This document shows positions 17,426-25,888 of a stretch of 64,000 bases of DNA, one piece after another; the stretch's first letter is position 1, and the number at the start of each line of letters is the position of its first letter. The notes below the pieces were generated by a model, which had not been told where the DNA came from, searched no databases, and worked only from the letters and a program-made list of their open reading frames with translations. Location of the stretch: NCBI GenBank assembly GCA_002600635.1, contig CP021372.1, forward strand, positions 389,001-453,000, given 5' to 3'. Both the position numbers and the translations under genes were made by a program. The DNA comes from Rhizobium sp. ACO-34A (GTDB lineage: Bacteria; Pseudomonadota; Alphaproteobacteria; Rhizobiales; Rhizobiaceae).

Positions 17426-18235
17426 ATGCCCATTGCTCTCGAAAAACCTCCCGTCTCTCCAACGGCCAGCGACAGCACGGCCGTCTCCGTCAACAAGCTC
17501 CACATCCGTTTCGGCAAGGACGGTTCCGAGTTTACCGCCCTGCAGGATGTTTCCGTGCAGATTCCGGAGGGCGCGCTGGTGACGATGCTCGGCCCTTCCG
17601 GCTGCGGTAAATCGACTCTTCTGCGCTGCGTGGCCGATCTGGTCCATATCAGTGACGGTTCCGTCTCAGTCCTTGGTCAGACGCCTCGCAAGGCGCGTGA
17701 AGGGCGTGATTTCGCGTTTGTCTTCCAGGAGGCGACGCTGTTGCCCTGGCGCTCGGCCATCGACAATGTGCGGCTGCCGATGGAAGTCGGCAAGCGTGAG
17801 CCTGGCACCACCTTTGCCGACCCGGCCGAGCTTCTGGAACTTGTCGGGTTGAAGGGGCGTGAAAAGGCGTTGCCCCATGAACTGTCGGGCGGGCAGCGTC
17901 AACGCGTCGCCATTGCACGGGCGTTGGTGACGCGTCCGAGAATTCTGCTGATGGACGAGCCTTTCGGGGCACTCGACGAGATCACCCGCGACAAGCTCAA
18001 CGAGGAACTCCTGCGCCTATGGCAGGAGACGGGAACGACGATCCTGTTCGTCACCCATTCCATTCCGGAAGCTGTTTTCCTCGGCCAGCACGTCCTCATG
18101 CTTGCCGCTCATCCGGGCAGGGTGAAGGAATTCATGAAGATCGATCTGCCGCATCCGCGATCGCTCGCGATGCGTGACACCGTGGAGTTCATCCGGATTA
18201 CCGCACACCTGCGTGCCCTGCTGGAGGAATGCTGA
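17426..18235 (+). CDS. ABC importer ATPase (SsuB/TauB-like)
   Basis: Nucleotide-binding subunit of 269 residues. Walker A is GPSGCGKST (about 56-64), the Q-loop is FVFQEATLLPW, the signature is LSGGQRQRVAIARALV, Walker B is ILLMDEPFGALDE, and the H-loop is FVTHSIPEA. These match the nitrate/sulfonate/taurine importer class, consistent with the binding protein. ATG 17426 is preferred; a GTG at 17417 that overlaps the previous stop is the alternative. The permease gene follows with a TGATG overlap. Confidence 0.9.
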   Translation: MPIALEKPPVSPTASDSTAVSVNKLHIRFGKDGSEFTALQDVSVQIPEGALVTMLGPSGCGKSTLLRCVADLVHISDGSVSVLGQTPRKAREGRDFAFVFQEATLLPWRSAIDNVRLPMEVGKREPGTTFADPAELLELVGLKGREKALPHELSGGQRQRVAIARALVTRPRILLMDEPFGALDEITRDKLNEELLRLWQETGTTILFVTHSIPEAVFLGQHVLMLAAHPGRVKEFMKIDLPHPRSLAMRDTVEFIRITAHLRALLEEC

Positions 18236-19071
18236 TGACCGGTTCCGTACAATCCGTGGAAACCAATGCGCCGGTACATGCCGTGAAGAAGGCCGCGACA
18301 GCCAATGCTGTGTTCGGTCCGATCGCGGATAATCTGCCTGCGATCCTGGCGATCGGCAGCTGCGTCGTGCTCTGGCAGCTCATCGTCTGGGGGTTCTCGA
18401 TCCCGACCTATATGGCACCCAGCCCGATTGCCGTGCTTTTCGCCTTTCGCGACAATGCTGCCATCCTGTGGTCCAATCTTTTGCCAACGCTCATGGAGGC
18501 CGCGCTCGGCTTCCTGTTCGGCAACCTCGTCGCGGTGTTGCTTGCGGTGTGGTTCGTCTACAGTCCGCTGGCCGAGAAGGCCCTTTACCCGATTGCCGTC
18601 ATCATCAAGTCGATCCCGATCATCGCTCTTGCGCCGATCCTCGTGCTTCTCGTGGGCAATGGCGTGGCGCCGAAGATCATCATCGCCGGTCTGATCTGTT
18701 TCTTTCCGACATTGGTGAACATGGTGCAGGGTCTTAAGGCGGCAAGCCCGGCGATGCTCGATCTGATGAGGGTGCTGTCGGCAAGCAATTCTGAAATCTT
18801 CTGGAAGGTGCGGTTGCCGGCATCGCTGCCGTTCCTGTTCGCGGCCCTGAAGATCGCCGCGACCAGCAGCGTCATGGGCGCCATCGTTGCCGAGTGGATC
18901 GGATCGAGCTTCGGTCTCGGCGCACTCATCATCGAGGCCACCTATAATTTTCGTTCTCCGTTGCTTTACGCAACCGTGGTGATCGCGGCGGCGCTCGCAG
19001 TGATCCTCTTCTTCGCGGTCTCTTTTGCAGAGAAGAAGGTGATCCGGTGGAAGCCCACCGCCCACGACTGA
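18235..19071 (+). CDS. ABC importer permease (SsuC-like)
   Basis: Inner-membrane permease of about 278 residues with six or so hydrophobic segments, including ILAIGSCVVLWQLIVWGF, LGFLFGNLVAVLLAVWFVY and IAVIIKSIPIIALAPILVLL. The cytoplasmic coupling (EAA-like) loop is MRVLSASNSEIFWKVRLPAS. ATG 18235 overlaps the ATPase stop by one base, with GGAGGA 6 bases upstream; an ATG at 18229 lies too close to that site. It completes the importer with the two preceding genes. Confidence 0.88.
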   Translation: MTGSVQSVETNAPVHAVKKAATANAVFGPIADNLPAILAIGSCVVLWQLIVWGFSIPTYMAPSPIAVLFAFRDNAAILWSNLLPTLMEAALGFLFGNLVAVLLAVWFVYSPLAEKALYPIAVIIKSIPIIALAPILVLLVGNGVAPKIIIAGLICFFPTLVNMVQGLKAASPAMLDLMRVLSASNSEIFWKVRLPASLPFLFAALKIAATSSVMGAIVAEWIGSSFGLGALIIEATYNFRSPLLYATVVIAAALAVILFFAVSFAEKKVIRWKPTAHD

Positions 19072-19153
19072 CTTCCCCATATGCAAATCCTGCGACGCGG
19101 CGGAACCGTTGCGCCGCAGGCATTCCATCCGTCCGTCCAAGGAGAAAAACACG

Positions 19154-20512
19154 ATGAACAATACAATCAGAATACCGGAAGGACACGCCAGGATCGTCGA
19201 CCGTTCCGATGTGGTCGTCGTCGGGGGAGGGCCGGCAGGGATATCGGCGGCAGTCTCGGCGGCGCGCAACGGTGCAAGCGTCACTCTCGTGGAGCGCTAT
19301 CCCTATGTCGGCGGGCTTGCGGCGGGCGGCATGGTGCTCGTTCTCGATGATATGGTGAATGGCCTTGAGATCACAGTTCAGGGCATCTGCACCGAGATGA
19401 TCGAACGCATGCGCAGCAAGAATCTCTGTGTCGTACCCGACGAAAACGACCGCCAGCTCGATGTCAGGGATCTGCCCGAAAGCTGGCAGCGCTGGGCGCG
19501 CTGGGGGCTTTTCGATTTTCACACGCCCTCTGCTCCGCATCCGATTTGCTACGCCGCCGCTTTTGATCCGGATGCGTTCAAGCAGACCGCCTATGACCTG
19601 TTCGCCGAGGCTCGCGTCAAGCTGAGAACTCACAGCTGGTTCTCTTCCGCCATCGTCGAGGACGGCACGATCAAGGGCGTCGTCTGCCAGACGAAGGAAG
19701 GTCCGCAGGCAATCATGGGCAGTGTCGTGATCGACGCCACGGGCGATCTCGACGTGGCTTCGAATGCGGGCGCCGCCTGTGTCGAAGACAGCTTCATCCT
19801 CACCACGGTGTCGCGCTGGGGCGGGGTGGATACGGTGGCAGCGGAACGGTTCGAGTTCGAGGAGCCGGAACGGTTTAAAGTCCTCGACCACGAGGCCAAG
19901 CGATTGCTGGGCGGCTGCTGGGCTTACTGGTGGCTGAAAACGCCGCTTCCGGGTGTCGTTTGGCTGAACTGCCCGCACATGCCGAAGCTTTCCGGGCTGA
20001 AGGTCGAGGATCTCACCGCGGCCGAACTTGAGGGGCGGGCGCGTATGGGGCGGTTGCTCGACTTTGCGCGCGAAAAGCTTCCCGGTTTCGAGAATGCCTA
20101 TGTGGTCGATTTCGCTCCACAGACCGGCGTGCGCCAGACCCGCATGCTTCAGGGGGACTATGTCGTCACGAAGGACGATGTGATGAGCCGCCGTCATTTC
20201 GCCGATACCGTCTGCCGTGGCCGCGATTACTACACGCCGTACCGGGCGCTGCTGCCGAAGGAGATCGATCAGCTTCTCGTGGCCGGCCGGCATTATTCGG
20301 CAACGCCGCAGGCACAGAAGTCGAGCCGCGAAATCCCGCCCTGCATGGCCATGGGCGAGGCGGCGGGCGTTGCCGCAACCGTGGCGCTTAACGCCGGCAC
20401 CACCGTTCGCAAGGCCGACGTCAAGGCAATTCAGAAACAGATGCGGGCACAAGGCGCCGATCCCGGCGATATCCCGTCCGCCAATGCAAGCTACCTGGAG
20501 GCAGCAGAATGA
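19154..20512 (+). CDS. FAD-dependent oxidoreductase
   Basis: A 452-residue flavoprotein. The N-terminal dinucleotide fold is VVVVGGGPAGISAAVSAARN with the ribose-binding Glu in VTLVERYPYVGG. It also has VVIDATGDLDVASNAGAACV, a motif of the 'FAD-dependent oxidoreductase' group (PF12831 type), and a C-terminal FAD loop IPPCMAMGEAAGVAATVAL. Related proteins oxidise or dehydrogenate small organic acids or act on unusual ring compounds; the substrate here is unknown. ATG 19154 follows AAGGAGA. The stop overlaps the CoA-transferase start by 4 bases, so it belongs to the importer operon. Confidence 0.75.
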   Translation: MNNTIRIPEGHARIVDRSDVVVVGGGPAGISAAVSAARNGASVTLVERYPYVGGLAAGGMVLVLDDMVNGLEITVQGICTEMIERMRSKNLCVVPDENDRQLDVRDLPESWQRWARWGLFDFHTPSAPHPICYAAAFDPDAFKQTAYDLFAEARVKLRTHSWFSSAIVEDGTIKGVVCQTKEGPQAIMGSVVIDATGDLDVASNAGAACVEDSFILTTVSRWGGVDTVAAERFEFEEPERFKVLDHEAKRLLGGCWAYWWLKTPLPGVVWLNCPHMPKLSGLKVEDLTAAELEGRARMGRLLDFAREKLPGFENAYVVDFAPQTGVRQTRMLQGDYVVTKDDVMSRRHFADTVCRGRDYYTPYRALLPKEIDQLLVAGRHYSATPQAQKSSREIPPCMAMGEAAGVAATVALNAGTTVRKADVKAIQKQMRAQGADPGDIPSANASYLEAAE

Positions 20513-21666
20513 CGACCCTTCCCCTTTCCGGTATCCGCGTGGTCGATTTCACGCAGGTCATGCTCGGACCATGCTGCACGCAGATGCTGGCCGACTACGG
20601 TGCCGACGTTATCAAGGTGGAGAAGGAAAAGACTGGCGATCTTTCCCGCTGGTCGCTCGGCTCCGACCCCGACGGACTGAACAATCCGGTTTTCTGCTCG
20701 CTCAATCGCAACAAGAAGAGCCTTGCTCTCGACCTCAAGCACGAGGACGCCCGCGCTGCCGTTATGGCTCTGATCGACGGAGCGGATGTTGTCGTCAACA
20801 ATTTCCGGCCGGGTGTGATGGAGCGCATGGGTTTCGGCTACGATGACCTTAAGGCACGCAATCCCCGGCTCATCTACGCCGTCGGAACGGGTTTCGGCCT
20901 CACCGGTCCCTATCAGCACAAGGGTGGGCAGGATGTTCTGGCCCAGGCACTTTCCGGGGTCATGAGGCGCAAGTCCGATGCCAGCCATCCGCTGGCGATC
21001 TTTGCCACGCCGCTTGCCGACTTCTCCGCCGGCATGCATCTCGTCCAGGGTATTCTCCTTGCGCTTCTGCATCGGGAAAAGACCGGCGAAGGCCAGCAGG
21101 TTGCCGTCAATCTCTATTCCTCCATGCTCGCCATGCAGATGCAGGAAGGAACGGTCCAGATGATGCGCAACAAGGAACTCAACTGGGGTGCCTTTCCGCT
21201 GACCGGGGTGTTCGAAACCACGGATGGCGCCATCGTCATGGTCGGCGCCTTCAAGCCGAATCCCCTGCGCGACATTTGCGCGGCGCTGGAAATCGAAGAT
21301 CTTTCCGCGCTGCCGCGTTACGCCGATTTCGACACCCAGATGGCGCACCGGCCGGAGCTTCAGGCTGTCTTCCGGGAAAACTTCGCGAAGAACACCACAG
21401 CCCACTGGATCGAAAGGCTGGAGGGTGTCGATATCCTGTGTGCGCCGGTTCGTTCCATCGGTGAGGCGCTGGAGGACGAGCAGACCGCCATCAACAGGAT
21501 GATCCTGGAGGCCGGGGAGACGGATGCAGGCCCGATCCGGCTGATTGGCTCACCTATCGAAATGTCGGCGGCCGAGGTGACGGTACGCTTGCCGCCGCCG
21601 CATCTCGGCGAGCACAACGACGAAATTCTCGGGGCCGCCGCCGCGAAGCGGGGGAACGCGGCATGA
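20509..21666 (+). CDS. class III (CaiB/BaiF) CoA-transferase
   Basis: Transfers CoA between carboxylic acids, or activates one in a catabolic path. The 385-residue protein begins LPLSGIRVVDFTQVMLGPCC and has TQMLADYGADVIKVEKEKTG and FCSLNRNKKSLALDLKHEDA. The predicted catalytic Asp171 lies in FATPLADFSAGMHLVQGILL, followed by LLHREKTGEGQQVAVNLYSS. It overlaps both neighbours by 4 bases, which argues for coupled translation with the FAD oxidoreductase and enoyl-CoA hydratase. Substrate is unknown. Confidence 0.85.
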   Translation: MTTLPLSGIRVVDFTQVMLGPCCTQMLADYGADVIKVEKEKTGDLSRWSLGSDPDGLNNPVFCSLNRNKKSLALDLKHEDARAAVMALIDGADVVVNNFRPGVMERMGFGYDDLKARNPRLIYAVGTGFGLTGPYQHKGGQDVLAQALSGVMRRKSDASHPLAIFATPLADFSAGMHLVQGILLALLHREKTGEGQQVAVNLYSSMLAMQMQEGTVQMMRNKELNWGAFPLTGVFETTDGAIVMVGAFKPNPLRDICAALEIEDLSALPRYADFDTQMAHRPELQAVFRENFAKNTTAHWIERLEGVDILCAPVRSIGEALEDEQTAINRMILEAGETDAGPIRLIGSPIEMSAAEVTVRLPPPHLGEHNDEILGAAAAKRGNAA

Positions 21667-22436
21667 GCGTCGAATTCGAAGTCGTCGACCGCATTGCCCG
21701 TGTCACGCTCAACCGACCCGAGCGGATGAACGCCGTCGATGCCGCGACGGAACGGGCGCTGGAGGCGATCTGGCGGGAGATCGAGGAGCGGGACGATGTG
21801 AGTTGCGTGGTCCTGACAGGCGCGGGCGCAAAGGCATTCTGCGCCGGGGCGGATATGAAGGGCGTTGACAAGTCCGGTGTCGATTACTGGGCGGAGAGCC
21901 GTCCGAACGGCTTCGGTGGTCTCTCCTTCCGACGCTCGCTCGACGTGCCCGTCATTGCCAGGGTCAACGGCTTTGCGCTGGGTGGCGGTTTTGAACTTGT
22001 TCTCGGATGCGACATCGTGATTGCCTCCGAGAACGCCCGTTTCGGCCTGCCGGAAGCGCGGGTCGGACGCATGCCGCTGGATGGCGGTATGGTAATGCTC
22101 CAGCGCAAGATTCCCTTTAACCGTGCTATGGCGGTGCTGATGACCGGAAAGCAGTTCAACGCGCGGGAAATGTTCGAATTCGGCATCGTCAATGAAGTCG
22201 TGCCAGCCGAACAGCTCGATGAAGTCGTGGATCGCTGGGTTGCAGAGATCATCGCGTGTGCGCCGCTGTCGCTGCGGGCCATCAAGCAGACCGTGAACCG
22301 CACCGGTCACCTTTCTCCGGCCGAGGCGCAGTCGCTCAAGACGCCAGCGCTCATCAGGGCGCTGCAAAGCGAGGATGCCGTTGAGGGTGTCGCGGCCTTT
22401 CAGCAAAAGCGCGCACCCGTCTGGAGAGGTCGGTGA
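21663..22436 (+). CDS. enoyl-CoA hydratase/isomerase family protein
   Basis: Crotonase-fold enzyme of 257 residues. The CoA/oxyanion-hole segments are CAGADMKGV and GFALGGGFEL. Both acidic residues used by true hydratases are present: Glu in GGGFELVLGCD and Glu in GLPEARVGRMPL. Hydration of an enoyl-CoA made from the CoA-transferase product is the simplest reading. It overlaps the CoA-transferase gene by 4 bases. Confidence 0.85.
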   Translation: MSVEFEVVDRIARVTLNRPERMNAVDAATERALEAIWREIEERDDVSCVVLTGAGAKAFCAGADMKGVDKSGVDYWAESRPNGFGGLSFRRSLDVPVIARVNGFALGGGFELVLGCDIVIASENARFGLPEARVGRMPLDGGMVMLQRKIPFNRAMAVLMTGKQFNAREMFEFGIVNEVVPAEQLDEVVDRWVAEIIACAPLSLRAIKQTVNRTGHLSPAEAQSLKTPALIRALQSEDAVEGVAAFQQKRAPVWRGR

Positions 22437-22478
22437 GCGTGCGCTAAAAGGGGAAATGACTCGAACCGGGGAGACCAC

Positions 22479-23402
22479 ATGCATGCCAGCATCCTGAAAT
22501 ATTTCGCGGCCGTGGCTCGAACGGGTTCGATACGCAAGGCTTCGGACGAGTTGCATGTGGCGACCTCCGCCCTCAGCCGTCAGATCAAGAAGCTGGAAGA
22601 GGAACTGGGCATTACGCTGTTCGAACGCTTCTCCAACGGTCTGCGCCTGACGGTTGCCGGCGAGGAGGTCTTGCGGCATGCGAAGGCAACGCTCAGGGAG
22701 TACGAACTGCTGCGCAGCGATTTGGGTGCGATGCAGGGCAAGAAGACCGGGCGTGTCCGGATAGCCTGCCTGGACAGCCTGACCCTGAAATTCCTTCCTG
22801 ATCAGATCCGGGCGTTTCATCGGCTGAATCCTGCCGTGAGCTTTCATGTCCAAACGGCGGGACACGGGCATGTAACGGACTATGTCGCGGAGGGGGACGT
22901 CGATATCGGCATTACCTTCGATCTCGCCCGTCCCGACGACACTGAAATGGTGTTTCGGGTGCCCATGCCCCTGATGGCCTGTGTTGGCAAATCGCACCCC
23001 TTGGCGAAACATAAGAAAGTCTCCCTGACCCAATGCTCACAGTTCAATCTGCTGCTGCAACTGGACACGCAACCGATCCGCTCCCTTATTGAGATCGAGC
23101 TATCGGCATTCGAGCGAACGGGACGCTCCTTCATCGTTTCGAACAGCCAAATGATGCTGAAGCCATTCATCATGGCGGGAGACGGGGTCGCCTTCTTCAC
23201 GCATATGGGCTTCATGGAAGAGATCCGTTCGGGCGAGATCGTCGCGCTGCCGCTTTCGGGTTCCCGATTGCAAAGCCTGCATATCGGCATACTTGTTCAG
23301 AAGCGCCGCCAGCTCACTCATGCCGCCGAAGCTGTCATCGAGATGTTCAGCCGCGAACTTCAAAAGTACAGCGATACGATCAACGAGGTCATTCACAATT
23401 GA
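22479..23402 (+). CDS. LysR-family transcriptional regulator
   Basis: A 307-residue LysR protein. The N-terminal winged helix-turn-helix is ILKYFAAVARTGSIRKASDE then LHVATSALSRQIKKLEEELG, with FERFSNGLRLTVAGEEVLRH after it. A periplasmic-binding-like effector domain follows. It lies within the importer/CoA operon, 42 bases after the hydratase gene, unlike the usual divergent LysR position. TTGCC-N5-GGCAA boxes before rutA, the importer and the ferredoxin gene make it the best candidate for regulating all three; that link is inferred. Confidence 0.85.
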   Translation: MHASILKYFAAVARTGSIRKASDELHVATSALSRQIKKLEEELGITLFERFSNGLRLTVAGEEVLRHAKATLREYELLRSDLGAMQGKKTGRVRIACLDSLTLKFLPDQIRAFHRLNPAVSFHVQTAGHGHVTDYVAEGDVDIGITFDLARPDDTEMVFRVPMPLMACVGKSHPLAKHKKVSLTQCSQFNLLLQLDTQPIRSLIEIELSAFERTGRSFIVSNSQMMLKPFIMAGDGVAFFTHMGFMEEIRSGEIVALPLSGSRLQSLHIGILVQKRRQLTHAAEAVIEMFSRELQKYSDTINEVIHN

Positions 23403-24796
23403 ACCCGAATACCACGGACATTCGCTTTTTACCGAGGCCGGGCCACGCGCCTGCATTGAGGGGTGTCGCCTGCAAGGATAGCCTGCCCGTCGAGATCGAG
23501 TGGGGTTCGTTAACGCCCGGCGACCTCGTGATGCCCGCTCCGGTCAATGCGCATGACCATGGCTACGGCATCCGCACGCTTGATTTCGGTGGCCTCGACG
23601 ATGCTCTCGAAGTCTGGATTCCTACCCTGCGTCTCAGGCCGCGAACCGATCCCTATCTGGAAGCGCTGGTCGCCTTTTCACGCCTGGCGCTGACCGGCGC
23701 CGGGGCGACGATGCATTGTCATAATTCCCTGAATATCGACCGTCTCGCGGATGAGGCCGCAGCCGTCATCCGGGCCGCGTCCGAGGTCGGCATCCGGCTG
23801 GGTCTGTCCTGCCCGCTGCTCGATTTCGACCCCTGGGCGTATGATGGCGGGCCGGAGCGTCTGCGTCCCTTTCTCTCGCCGGACAACTGGGCGGCGCTTG
23901 CGCCGACGATCCCCCGTTACGCGCCGCCCGCCCGCCAGATCGAAGCGGTGCGGCAGGTGATGGTGGAAAACAGCAATCCCCTGGTCGAGGTGCAGTTCGG
24001 CCCGATCGGGCCGCAATGGTGTTCGAACGCGCTTCTTGAGGCGATTGCTGAGGCTTCCGCCGAAGATGGGCGGCGCATCCACATGCACCTGCTCGAAAGC
24101 CCGCGTCAGCGTCATTGGCTGGACCGGCGCTTTCCTCAAGGCGTCGTCCGCTACCTCGACCAAATCGGCTTCCTGTCACCGCGTCTTGCTGTTGCCCACG
24201 GCGTACAACTGCGCGAGGACGAACTTGAGCTTCTGGCTGAACGCGGGGTGCAGGTCGTTTCCAATCTGTCCGCCAACCTGCGGCTGCGCTCGGGTGTGGC
24301 GCCGCTGTCTGAAATGGCGCGCGGCGGGCCGGAATTCGCGATTGGGCTGGATGGCACTGGATTCGATGACGATCAGGATATCTGGCGTGAACTCAGGCTC
24401 GCCTATCTTCTTCACGGCGGCCGGGATGTTGTCCGAAACTTTCCGGCGGCGGGCATTTTCGACGCCGCGATCAGCGTCGGCGCCAAGGTCGTCGGCAGGC
24501 CCGAGGCGCGGGATTACGTGACCATCGACTATGCGGCCCTGACGACTGACAGCCTTTTCGACGATCTCGATGAGGCGGCGGTGCTGCTCGCCAGGATGAA
24601 TGCTTCTCATGTCAAGGGATTGGTTGTCGGCGGCAGGCAGATCCTGCGCGAGCGACATCTGACTGGGGTTGACTTCGAAGCGGCTCGCCACGCCCTGCTT
24701 GAGCAGGCTCGGAGCGATCTGCCGCGTCTGCGCGAAGAGCGTCCGCGTGTGAAAGCGCTCGCCGAGGCAACGCGCCGTTATTACGCGGGATGGTGA
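23399..24796 (+). CDS. metal-dependent amidohydrolase
   Basis: Amidohydrolase-superfamily enzyme of about 465 residues. Metal-binding motifs are in order: HxH in VNAHDHG, a mid-chain His in IHMHLLESPRQ, His in VAHGVQL, and the Asp in IGLDGTGFDDDQ. The layout resembles cytosine deaminase and related ring hydrolases or deaminases. The start is uncertain: a TTG at 23399 overlaps the LysR stop and has GAGG about 10 bases upstream; the first ATG, at 23531, would remove the N-terminal strand region. It is the last gene of the importer operon, before a terminator hairpin. Hydrolysis of a cyclic amide is plausible in this context but unproven. Confidence 0.75.
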   Translation: MNPNTTDIRFLPRPGHAPALRGVACKDSLPVEIEWGSLTPGDLVMPAPVNAHDHGYGIRTLDFGGLDDALEVWIPTLRLRPRTDPYLEALVAFSRLALTGAGATMHCHNSLNIDRLADEAAAVIRAASEVGIRLGLSCPLLDFDPWAYDGGPERLRPFLSPDNWAALAPTIPRYAPPARQIEAVRQVMVENSNPLVEVQFGPIGPQWCSNALLEAIAEASAEDGRRIHMHLLESPRQRHWLDRRFPQGVVRYLDQIGFLSPRLAVAHGVQLREDELELLAERGVQVVSNLSANLRLRSGVAPLSEMARGGPEFAIGLDGTGFDDDQDIWRELRLAYLLHGGRDVVRNFPAAGIFDAAISVGAKVVGRPEARDYVTIDYAALTTDSLFDDLDEAAVLLARMNASHVKGLVVGGRQILRERHLTGVDFEAARHALLEQARSDLPRLREERPRVKALAEATRRYYAGW

Positions 24797-24853
24797 TCGT
24801 TCCGGAATGAGTATGTGCAAACGGCTGGTTTTGCGACTAAATCCACGAGGGTT

Positions 24854-24884
24854 ACAGCCCGGAGATGGAACGCTTCCGGGCTGT
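24854..24884. terminator. terminator hairpin between convergent operons
   Basis: ACAGCCCGGA, an 11-base loop, then TCCGGGCTGT: a perfect 10-bp stem between the amidohydrolase stop (24796) and the DapA-like stop (24902). The placement fits a shared terminator for the two converging operons. Confidence 0.65.
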
Positions 24885-24901
24885 ATTCGGCCTGAAGGCG
24901 A

Positions 24902-25828
24902 TTACAGCGCGGCACGCTTGTCGTGTCTGGCGATCCGAGTGAGTAGGTAGTCGACCTCCGACCTGGCGGTGGCGCTCAGCATCTGGGCGGGCTTACGCTG
25001 GACGTCCGAGGCGATCACGCCGCGGCGCTTCAGGACATGCTTGCGCACGGCAAGACCGACGCCAGACTGTTGCTCGTAGCGGATCAGCGGCAAGTGTGCG
25101 TCGAACAGATCGTGGGCCTCATCGCGCCTGCCGGCGGCAAACAGGGAGACCAGTTCCGCCAGCATGTCAGGAAAGCCGTATCCGGTCATCGCGCCGTCGG
25201 CGCCCCGTTCCGGTTCGAAATCGAGGAACATTCCACCATTGCCGCAAAGGATCGAGAACGCGCGTAGTTCACCGGATTTCTGCATGGCGCGCAGCTTCGA
25301 GATTTTCTCCAGCCCCGGCCAGTCCTCGTGCTTCAGCATCTGGCAGGACGGATGATTGGAGATCACTCTGGCGACGACGCTGGGCGACATCACCACTGTC
25401 AATGTCAGGGGGTAATCCTGCAACACCCATGGCACGTCCTCGCCGACCGCCTCGACCGCGCCGGCAAAGTAGCTGACGATCTGGTCGTCGGTGCGTAGCG
25501 CCGGGGGTGGGGCAATCATCACGCCGGCCGCTCCAATGTCCATGGAATCGCGTGCCAGCGATCGCATGCCGGCGAAACCCGGCGAAGAGACGCCGACGAT
25601 GATCGGCACTTTGGCGCGCGAGACGACACGCCTGACGATGGCGCGGCTTTCCTCCGGTTCCATTTTCGGCGCCTCACCCATGATGCCGAGTATGGTAATG
25701 CCGTCGCAACCACTTTCCTCATAGAAATCCGTCAGTCGATCAACCGATGTAAAGTCGATGGACCCGTCCTCAAGGAAAGGCGTGGTTGCGATCGCATAGA
25801 CGCCCTTTGATTGGGTGTTGAATGTCAT
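24902..25828 (-). CDS. dihydrodipicolinate synthase (DapA)-family lyase/dehydratase
   Basis: TIM-barrel Schiff-base enzyme of 308 residues. Lys166 in CQMLKHEDWPGL is the predicted Schiff-base lysine, Tyr139 is in VLQDYPLT, and the GTTGE-type loop reads GIMGEAPKM. Catabolic members include 2-keto-3-deoxy-sugar-acid dehydratases and hydroxyproline-path deaminases, which produce alpha-ketoglutarate semialdehyde. The KGSA-type dehydrogenase at 10214-11725 could use such a product, though the two genes are in different operons. It is last gene of the ferredoxin-SDR-DapA operon. Confidence 0.8.
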   Translation of the reverse strand: MTFNTQSKGVYAIATTPFLEDGSIDFTSVDRLTDFYEESGCDGITILGIMGEAPKMEPEESRAIVRRVVSRAKVPIIVGVSSPGFAGMRSLARDSMDIGAAGVMIAPPPALRTDDQIVSYFAGAVEAVGEDVPWVLQDYPLTLTVVMSPSVVARVISNHPSCQMLKHEDWPGLEKISKLRAMQKSGELRAFSILCGNGGMFLDFEPERGADGAMTGYGFPDMLAELVSLFAAGRRDEAHDLFDAHLPLIRYEQQSGVGLAVRKHVLKRRGVIASDVQRKPAQMLSATARSEVDYLLTRIARHDKRAAL

Positions 25829-25888
25829 TGTTTTCTCCCAGATGTGGCTATGGACCCGGTCGAGCCGCAGTTTTAGTGATGCCGCCGT

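Noticed and set aside
18929..20452. A 507-residue minus-strand frame
   Set aside because: Antisense to the FAD oxidoreductase gene, with no recognisable domain.
21360..23033. A 557-residue minus-strand frame
   Set aside because: It is antisense to the CoA-transferase, hydratase and LysR genes, all of which have clear domains; its residue make-up is typical of a GC-rich shadow.
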